Assembly: GCA_019677205.1 (NCBI GenBank) | Contig: JAAMXY010000200.1 | Coordinates: 1-12,404, forward strand | DNA length: 12,404 nt | Source: Pinguiococcus pyrenoidosus | Lineage: Eukaryota > Sar > Pinguiophyceae > Pinguiochrysidales > Pinguiochrysidaceae | Direction of reading: 5' to 3' | Shown: piece by piece, positions 8,392-12,404 of the stretch | How positions within the stretch are numbered: position 1 is the stretch's first letter | How the letters are laid out: the number at the start of each line of letters is the position of its first letter | Position numbers and translations under genes: made by a program | The notes under the pieces: generated by a model | What the model saw: the letters and a program-made list of their open reading frames with translations, nothing else | Told to the model about the DNA's origin: nothing | Database searches by the model: none

Positions 8392-8421
8392 GCACAGAGA
8401 GCAAAGCGCTTTCGTTCTGGA
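8392..8421. other. 30-bp convergent spacer between NUP160 and eIF4E-B
   Basis: The two stop codons face each other across only 30 bases, so the 3' UTRs of the two mRNAs almost certainly overlap and run antisense into the neighbouring coding region. The 10-bp palindrome AAAGCGCTTT is at 8403-8412. Confidence 0.75.
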
Positions 8422-9024
8422 TCATCTCGCCGTGTGGCGCCGAAACGTGAACGGCTTCAGAGGATCATCCGGTTGGCACACGGCGGCAACAAGCGAGACC
8501 AAATCGTCCTTGATGGGCTGGTTGACCGCCGCCCTCTGCGAGCGGAGCCAAAGCTCCACGCGGTAGTGCCGTGGCTCGTCGCGCTTGCGCGACGAGCCGG
8601 ACTTGTCCACCACGCGCACCCCGGTGATCTCGCGGCCCGGATCCAGCACCTCGCCGACTACGGCGCAGAGTAGGTCTTCCCAGATGCCGTCGATGCGATC
8701 TGGCGGCACGCCATCTTTACAGGCGTATTCACCTCCCTTGGCATTGTGCGGATCCTCCCAGATGGGCTCCACTCCCTCTTCGAACAGGGAGAACGACTCC
8801 ACCAGGCGGTTCTGCAGCCGTCGCCGCTCCACGCCGTCGAAGAAGACATCCGACACGTGGGGCAAAGTATCCAGCGCCCGCCAGAACTCTTCCACGGACG
8901 CCACCGTGGCCACCACGCGGTGCAATCCGGCCCATTCCCCCTTCTCATCCCCGAAGTGCACCCGAAGAGCCCATCGCCGATGCAGCGGATGCTCGCCAGG
9001 CGCCGCACGACCTTCCGCGAGCAT
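8422..9024 (-). CDS. eIF4E: eIF4E-family cap-binding protein, paralogue B
   Basis: A single exon of 200 residues. Family features: EHPLHRRWAL near residue 11; W31 aligned with human W56; VEEFW with W48 aligned with W73; PIWED with W89-E90 aligned with W102-E103; W115 in the GIWEDLLCAVVGE helix; VELW with W159 aligned with W166. The cap-sandwich Trp pair, the guanine-reading Glu and the eIF4G-face Trp are therefore all present, so a working cap-binding protein is expected. It shares with paralogue A the ~13-residue insertion between the W73 and W102 equivalents (VFFDGVERRRLQNRL region) and ~6 extra residues before W166, but the two differ at roughly half of the residues there and B lacks the intron of A. 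The ATG at 9024 follows an in-frame TGA at 9046-9048, with no earlier ATG. Tail-to-tail with NUP160, head-to-head with the PWI-like gene. Confidence 0.9.
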   Translation of the reverse strand: MLAEGRAAPGEHPLHRRWALRVHFGDEKGEWAGLHRVVATVASVEEFWRALDTLPHVSDVFFDGVERRRLQNRLVESFSLFEEGVEPIWEDPHNAKGGEYACKDGVPPDRIDGIWEDLLCAVVGEVLDPGREITGVRVVDKSGSSRKRDEPRHYRVELWLRSQRAAVNQPIKDDLVSLVAAVCQPDDPLKPFTFRRHTAR

Positions 9025-9085
9025 CTGCCGCAGAGCTCCAGACCCTCAGCCTCCAGCGCTTTGCCCACCCTACAAAAATCGCCCA

Positions 9086-9121
9086 AAATCCCGCAAATCC
9101 ATCAAATCCCGCAAATCCCGC
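9086..9121. repeat. four tandem 9-bp units AAATCCCGC
   Basis: Units at 9086-9094, 9095-9103 (variant AAATCCATC), 9104-9112 and 9113-9121. A decayed related unit (AAAAATCGCCC) lies just before. The array sits about 60 bp upstream of the eIF4E-B start, in its probable promoter or 5' UTR. Confidence 0.85.
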
Positions 9122-9127
9122 GCCTGT

Positions 9128-9156
9128 GACAGACGGAACTCTCCGTTCCGTCTGTC
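9128..9156. repeat. perfect 12-bp stem with 5-nt loop
   Basis: GACAGACGGAAC (9128-9139) and GTTCCGTCTGTC (9145-9156) are exact complements around TCTCC. It lies 104 bp upstream of the eIF4E-B ATG and 155 bp upstream of the PWI-like ATG. It is not followed by a T run, so it is not a bacterial-type terminator. It could be a regulatory RNA hairpin in either leader or a DNA palindrome bound by a dimeric factor. Confidence 0.85.
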
Positions 9157-9310
9157 TCGCGAGAGAGACGCCGAACGCCGCAGCGAGAGAGAGGCGGAAG
9201 ACGGAGAGAGCGCCCCGCATCTCTGTCTGTCCCCACTGCCCCGACGTATCTGGCAGAGCCGCAGCCGCAGCCCAGGACAGCGAGGTGGCGAGAGCTCTTC
9301 GGCCCAAGAG

Positions 9311-10882
9311 ATGTCCGACCGCGGCGTGCGCGGCGCCGTGCGCGACAAGCTGCGGCAGCTGCTGGAGGGCGACGCCGCGGACCTGGACGTGCTGAGCGAC
9401 TGGGTGCTGAGCATGCTGAAGAACCGCAAGGACGCCGCGCAGATCGGGAAGGAGCTACAGGACGTGCTGCCGGAGGCCGACGCGGTGGAGGCCTTCGTGC
9501 GCTGGTTGCCTGGCATGTTGGAGGCCGCGGACTTCCGCTCTCCTCAGCAGGACGAAGACGGGCTCCAAGGTGCCCGCAACCGCAGCCGCAGCCGCAGCCG
9601 CTCTCGCGAGCGCGACGCCTCCGCGACGCGACGGCCTCGGCGCCCGGACCGCTACCAGGACTGGCGGGACTCCGGCCGCCGCGGTGACGCGTTTGGCGCG
9701 CAAGGCCCTTCGCGGCGTGGCAGGTGGCGCGGGCGGCGAGATGCTGGGCACATGGACGGCAGGCAAGGCGAGGGAGAGGGGAGGGCAGCGAGGCGGAACT
9801 TTGATGGGAGTTTGGCGCCGTCCATGCTGAACAGCATCAAGAGTCACATCCAGAAGGCCCGGACGGCCTCGCCGCTGCCGGGGCCTCCGTTGCCGGGGCG
9901 AGACGCGCCACCACAGGATGGCATGGCAGCCGAGAGGCCAGGCGGGACAAGGGCGGGCAGCTCGGATGGCTGGAGGGGAAGAGCCGTGAATGGCAAATCC
10001 TTTCGGGATATGGAGGCCTCGTGGAATCCGCACCGCGGCCCCCCGCCGCGGAGAGATACCTCCCGCGGACCACGCGACTGGCCTGGCAGAGGACCTCCCA
10101 TGGTAATGCTGCACGGCAGGATGGGCACGGGGATGCCGCGGGGTCCGAGGCCCCTTTTCAATGTGACGTTCGACGGCGCGAAGTCCCTCGCACCAGCACC
10201 GCACGGCGCGCCGCCGGGGCCGCGGAAGAAGGCATCCTTCACGATAACGGGAATCGTCGATGACGAGGTGGAGGAGGAGGAGGTGGCGAAGACGAAAGCT
10301 GGGCCGGCGCCCCCACAGACGAAAGCGGATAGGGCGGGGTTGGCGCAGCGGATGACTTGGGTACGGGTGGATCCGGACGCGCCACTGCCTTCCTCGCGGG
10401 CTCCACGACGTGCTGGCGGGGTTGACGCCGATGAAGACGACCCCAACTTGCTCGGAGAGGCAGCTGATGGAGAAGCACCGGCTGCAGAGAGCCACGGCGA
10501 TTCCCTTGGCGGCAGCCATCGTGGGCGTGGGAGTTGGCGGGGACGCGGTGCGCGTGGCGGGCGTGGCGGGCGTGGCGGGCGTGGCGGCCGAGGTCGCGGA
10601 AGGGGCCGTGGCCGTGGCCGTGGTCGTGGCCGTGGCCGTGGACGAGGCCGTGGGCAAGGGCGAGGGCAAGGGCAAGGGCAAGCGCGAGGGCACAGCTGGG
10701 TCAGGAGCTTGAAGTGGGAAGCATCCGGTGCAGAGGCTGTCGTCGACGGAGCAGAAGGCGCACCCGAAGAGGCCGAGGACGCGGAGTACAATCCAGCCGA
10801 CGACGCTGACGCGGCCCAAGGTCACAAGCAGAGCCAGGGTCAAAGCCACAGTCAAGGCGAGGAAGCATACGTAGATGCCTGA
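9311..10882 (+). CDS. PWI-like, RS and RGG-box protein, probable nuclear mRNA-processing factor
   Basis: 523 residues, no intron seen. Residues ~10-75 (VRDKLRQLLEG ... LDVLSDWVLSMLKN ... QLDVL-like ELQDVLP ... FVRWLPGML) resemble the PWI-like fold at the N terminus of RBM26/RBM27 and of the poly(A)-binding Nab2/ZC3H14 family, in helix order and key hydrophobics. A short RS stretch (RNRSRSRSRSRER, ~96-110) follows, then a long Gly/Arg/Pro-rich disordered region, an acidic patch VDDEVEEEEV (~316-326) and an RGG/RG tract (~404-463) that grades into QG repeats; the end is Q/S/H-rich. No RRM or CCCH zinc finger is visible, unlike the named relatives. RS and RGG regions suggest RNA binding and methylation in the nucleus (inference). 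The first in-frame ATG downstream of eIF4E-B is 9311. Convergent with the plastid-type gene. Confidence 0.72.
   Translation: MSDRGVRGAVRDKLRQLLEGDAADLDVLSDWVLSMLKNRKDAAQIGKELQDVLPEADAVEAFVRWLPGMLEAADFRSPQQDEDGLQGARNRSRSRSRSRERDASATRRPRRPDRYQDWRDSGRRGDAFGAQGPSRRGRWRGRRDAGHMDGRQGEGEGRAARRNFDGSLAPSMLNSIKSHIQKARTASPLPGPPLPGRDAPPQDGMAAERPGGTRAGSSDGWRGRAVNGKSFRDMEASWNPHRGPPPRRDTSRGPRDWPGRGPPMVMLHGRMGTGMPRGPRPLFNVTFDGAKSLAPAPHGAPPGPRKKASFTITGIVDDEVEEEEVAKTKAGPAPPQTKADRAGLAQRMTWVRVDPDAPLPSSRAPRRAGGVDADEDDPNLLGEAADGEAPAAESHGDSLGGSHRGRGSWRGRGARGGRGGRGGRGGRGRGRGRGRGRGRGRGRGRGRGQGRGQGQGQARGHSWVRSLKWEASGAEAVVDGAEGAPEEAEDAEYNPADDADAAQGHKQSQGQSHSQGEEAYVDA
10523..10700 (+). repeat. RGG/RG-encoding tandem repeat inside the PWI-like gene
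   Basis: About four copies of the 9-bp unit CGTGGCGGG (from 10553 to about 10588) encode RGG. These pass into 6-bp CGTGGC units encoding RG, then into CAAGGG units encoding QG. One G-to-A change turns a CGA Arg codon into a CAA Gln codon, so the QG tail looks like a diverged continuation of the RG array. Confidence 0.8.
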
Positions 10883-11045
10883 GAGAGAGGCTGCGAACAG
10901 GAGAAGGAGAAGGAGAAGGAGAAGGAGAAGGAGAAGGAAAAGGAAAAGGGAAAGAAAAGACAATGGAAAAGGGAAGGAACAGAAGAGGAAAACCCGTCCA
11001 CGCCCACGACGAAGGGATGATCTGTAAGGGTAGTTCTGGATGTAT
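10883..11045. other. convergent 3' spacer between the PWI-like and plastid-type genes
   Basis: 163 bp between facing stop codons; about 60 bp of it is the polypurine microsatellite listed separately. The remainder is purine-rich on the + strand and shows no gene. Confidence 0.6.
10899..10960 (+). repeat. polypurine microsatellite (GAGAAG)6(GAAAAG)2
   Basis: A 62-nt pure purine run. Six exact GAGAAG units occupy 10901-10936, two GAAAAG units 10937-10948, then degenerate purines to 10960. It lies in the 3' UTR of the PWI-like gene and antisense downstream of the plastid-type gene. Confidence 0.9.
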
Positions 11046-11795
11046 CTACGTTTCTTGCTCAAGGACGTCTCGGAGGACGTCTCGAATGGCCTCCTTCTGC
11101 TCCACGTCGTAGTTCCATTTCTCGATGAAATCCTTCCAGTATTGGATCTCGCCCTCTCCCAACTCCGCGTCGTTCTCCCCCGTGATCGACGCCAGTGCCG
11201 CCTGCATTTTTCTCTTCACCGACGCCAGCACGTCGCCCTCCTTCATCTCCTCGATGACCTGCGCAGCCCGGGTGGCCGTAGCCGCCGAAGCGGCCGCGGA
11301 CTCCTTGTCCCACTTGCGCTCATGGAAGGATGCCATGGCCGTCGGCATGACCAGATTCATCACGCAAAGAGGGCTGACGACGTCCTCGGGCGCCTCGCTC
11401 AGCGCGTCCACCAGCTCCACCGGCAGCGCCTCGTCGTAGACCTGGGCTTCATCCTCGAGGTAGCCGTCCGTCAGCCACCGGACGAAAAAGCCGCGGGCCC
11501 CATCTGAGTGGGAGAGCATCGCCACGGTGGCTCTCTTGAGCTTCTCGCGGTCTGCGGCGTCTGCCGCCTCCTCGCCACGCTGCAGAGCCCTCAGGCTCTC
11601 GCAGACGCCCTGGGCCAGCTCCACGCTGGTCATGAAGTCCGCCCGCTGCAACTCTGCCGCATCCGGTAGGGCCTTGGCCCGCTGCAAGGGGACTCTGGCC
11701 TGGGCGGCCTGCCGCGGGCTTCTGAAGGCATAGCATGGCTGAGAGAGCAACACCATGGCGAAAAGGCCGAGCTGAATGCACGCCTGCCTCTGCAT
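11046..11795 (-). CDS. putative plastid-targeted protein of unknown function
   Basis: 249 residues, intronless. The N terminus is a clear signal peptide: basic start, hydrophobic core IQLGLFAMVLL, and a likely cut in CYA|FRSP around residue 23. The Phe just after the cut, followed by an Arg/Ala/Gln-rich, acid-poor stretch to about residue 44, is the bipartite leader style of red-lineage secondary plastids (established for diatoms, cryptophytes and dinoflagellates). No second hydrophobic segment is seen, so a lumenal or stromal soluble protein is expected. The mature part is helical; DGARGFFVRWLTDGYL (~98-113), SPLCVMNLVMPTAMASFHER (~141-160) and the following Ala-rich helix look conserved in style. 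I have a weak memory of similar blocks in uncharacterised cyanobacterial and algal proteins but cannot name a family. The frame extends to a TTG at 11822; the ATG at 11795 places the hydrophobic core correctly. Confidence 0.7.
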   Translation of the reverse strand: MQRQACIQLGLFAMVLLSQPCYAFRSPRQAAQARVPLQRAKALPDAAELQRADFMTSVELAQGVCESLRALQRGEEAADAADREKLKRATVAMLSHSDGARGFFVRWLTDGYLEDEAQVYDEALPVELVDALSEAPEDVVSPLCVMNLVMPTAMASFHERKWDKESAAASAATATRAAQVIEEMKEGDVLASVKRKMQAALASITGENDAELGEGEIQYWKDFIEKWNYDVEQKEAIRDVLRDVLEQET

Positions 11796-12170
11796 ATCTG
11801 CTTGTGGCCACTTGGTGTGCAAGTGCTAAGCAATGGTGCGCCGCCGGAGGGCAGAGAGAGGCGCAGAAGGCTCGCGTTGCTGGTGACGTGGATCTCAGTA
11901 GGAACAGTCGATGGACAGTTGGGGACGGCGTTGCTGGGGCAGAAGATTTTTTTTTTTAATCCGAGCTTCCAGCATGGCCGACGTCCCTAGCTACAGTAGC
12001 TTGACTAGGAGGCCTTCCCAGTGGCATAGGGCCGTATGCGCTGGTACAGATCAGTGCTGTAATGCGACCATCCTTTTGCTTTCATTTCCTTCGTGCCACG
12101 CACGGGCTGACCTGTCTTGCTTTCGTTCGGTAAGGCGCGCGTGCGTGGACCCCCCAAGGCAAAACGTCTA
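11796..12170. other. intergenic region upstream of the plastid-type gene
   Basis: No gene, RNA gene or clear motif recognised. It should carry the promoter and 5' UTR of the minus-strand gene. A run of 11 T lies at 11947-11957. The short frames here have no protein-like character. Confidence 0.5.
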
Positions 12171-12404
12171 GTGCACAGTTCAAACCCTAATCAGTCAGGG
12201 CAAACGATTGTGGTGATCAATTACAGTAATTGATTGCTGTATTTCATCATATGACCGATCATATGATCGATTGACAGAAAGATTCCATTCGGTCAGGGCA
12301 AGTAGTCAGGTGATCAATTGTTTGACCGATCAAATGACTTATTAGTGGTATTCGGCAATCGCAGATTTCTTTATCATTTTGTGTTTCACATTTTGGTTTT
12401 GGAT
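12171..12404. repeat. AT-rich palindrome and direct-repeat cluster, possible mobile-element edge
   Basis: Base composition drops sharply to AT-rich compared with the GC-rich genes. Direct repeats: GTCAGGGCAA at 12194-12203 and 12292-12301; GGTGATCAATT at 12212-12222 and 12309-12319; TGACCGATCA at 12252-12261 and 12323-12332. Inverted repeats: ATCAATTA-CAG-TAATTGAT (12216-12234); ATCATATGA-CCGA-TCATATGAT (12246-12267); TTTGA-CCGA-TCAAA (12321-12334); and the 14-bp palindrome CGATCATATGATCG (12256-12269). No coding frame is seen. It may be a MITE-like or satellite element cut by the window end, but no terminal repeats or target duplication can be shown. Confidence 0.6.

Larger units (their letters stand above)
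9025..9310. promoter_or_regulatory. divergent spacer of eIF4E-B and the PWI-like gene
   Basis: 286 bp between divergent ATGs, presumed to hold both promoters and 5' UTRs. It contains a 9-bp tandem repeat (9086-9121) and a perfect 12-bp hairpin (9128-9156). The + frame of the PWI-like gene stays open back through this spacer and has RS/RE-like composition, but there is no in-frame ATG in the spacer, so it is treated as untranslated. Confidence 0.55.

Noticed and set aside
9086-9121. Tandem 9-bp array as a CRISPR array
   Set aside because: Units are contiguous without spacers and far too short.
9128-9156. Hairpin as a bacterial-type transcription terminator
   Set aside because: No T run follows on either strand, and the surrounding genes are eukaryotic.
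8585-9310. Open + frame continuous with the PWI-like gene, partly RS/RE-like
   Set aside because: It overlaps eIF4E-B antisense, and there is no in-frame ATG between the eIF4E-B start and 9311. An N-terminal extension through an unseen exon cannot be fully excluded.
11796-11822. Extended start of the plastid-type gene at 11822
   Set aside because: The codon is TTG, and the extension would push the signal-peptide core away from the N terminus.
11947-11957. T11 run as an RNA polymerase III terminator of an RNA gene
   Set aside because: No tRNA, 5S or snRNA motif was found upstream of it on the + strand.
12182-12190. AAACCCTAA, one unit of plant/alveolate-type telomere repeat
   Set aside because: A single copy with no tandem array; expected by chance in AT-rich DNA.
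12389-12396. CATTTTGG, part of the dinoflagellate spliced-leader sequence
   Set aside because: Only eight bases agree and the flanks differ; no longer spliced-leader relic was seen on either strand.

Overview
The window looks like nuclear DNA of a photosynthetic alveolate, most likely a dinoflagellate or a close relative such as a chromerid. The genes are eukaryotic (nucleoporin, eIF4E, RCC1 repeats, an RS/RGG protein) and some carry short GT-AG introns of 66-86 bp. All three introns end in AG followed by G, a bias I recall for dinoflagellate acceptors. Both eIF4E genes carry the extra loops I recall for the alveolate eIF4E class. One gene has a signal peptide followed directly by Phe, the leader style of red-lineage secondary plastids. 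Species cannot be fixed from this window, and some features (tiny introns, strictly alternating gene strands) are not typical of core dinoflagellates.

Layout. 1-343: upstream sequence ending in a 74-nt pure purine tract. 344-2273 (+): SAP-domain plus RCC1-propeller protein, three exons. 2442-3169 (-): eIF4E paralogue A, two exons, tail-to-tail with the first gene. 3170-3459: divergent spacer with three inverted repeats. 3460-8391 (+): very large intronless NUP160-type nucleoporin. 8422-9024 (-): eIF4E paralogue B, intronless, its stop only 30 bp from the NUP160 stop. 9025-9310: divergent spacer with a 9-bp tandem repeat and a perfect 12-bp hairpin. 9311-10882 (+): protein with an N-terminal PWI-like fold, an RS stretch and a long RGG/RG tract. 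10883-11045: convergent spacer with a GAGAAG microsatellite. 11046-11795 (-): putative plastid-targeted protein of unknown function. 11796-12404: no gene seen; the last ~230 bp are AT-rich and full of palindromes and short direct repeats, possibly the edge of a mobile or repeat element.

The six genes alternate strands (+ - + - + -) with short spacers, so every spacer is either a shared divergent promoter region or a shared 3' region. Four or five of the six products belong to mRNA or nuclear-transport biology (RCC1-like, two cap-binding eIF4E, nuclear-pore scaffold, PWI/RGG protein). They do not form an operon, and whether the grouping means anything is open. No defence system, phage, toxin, CRISPR array or RNA gene was seen.
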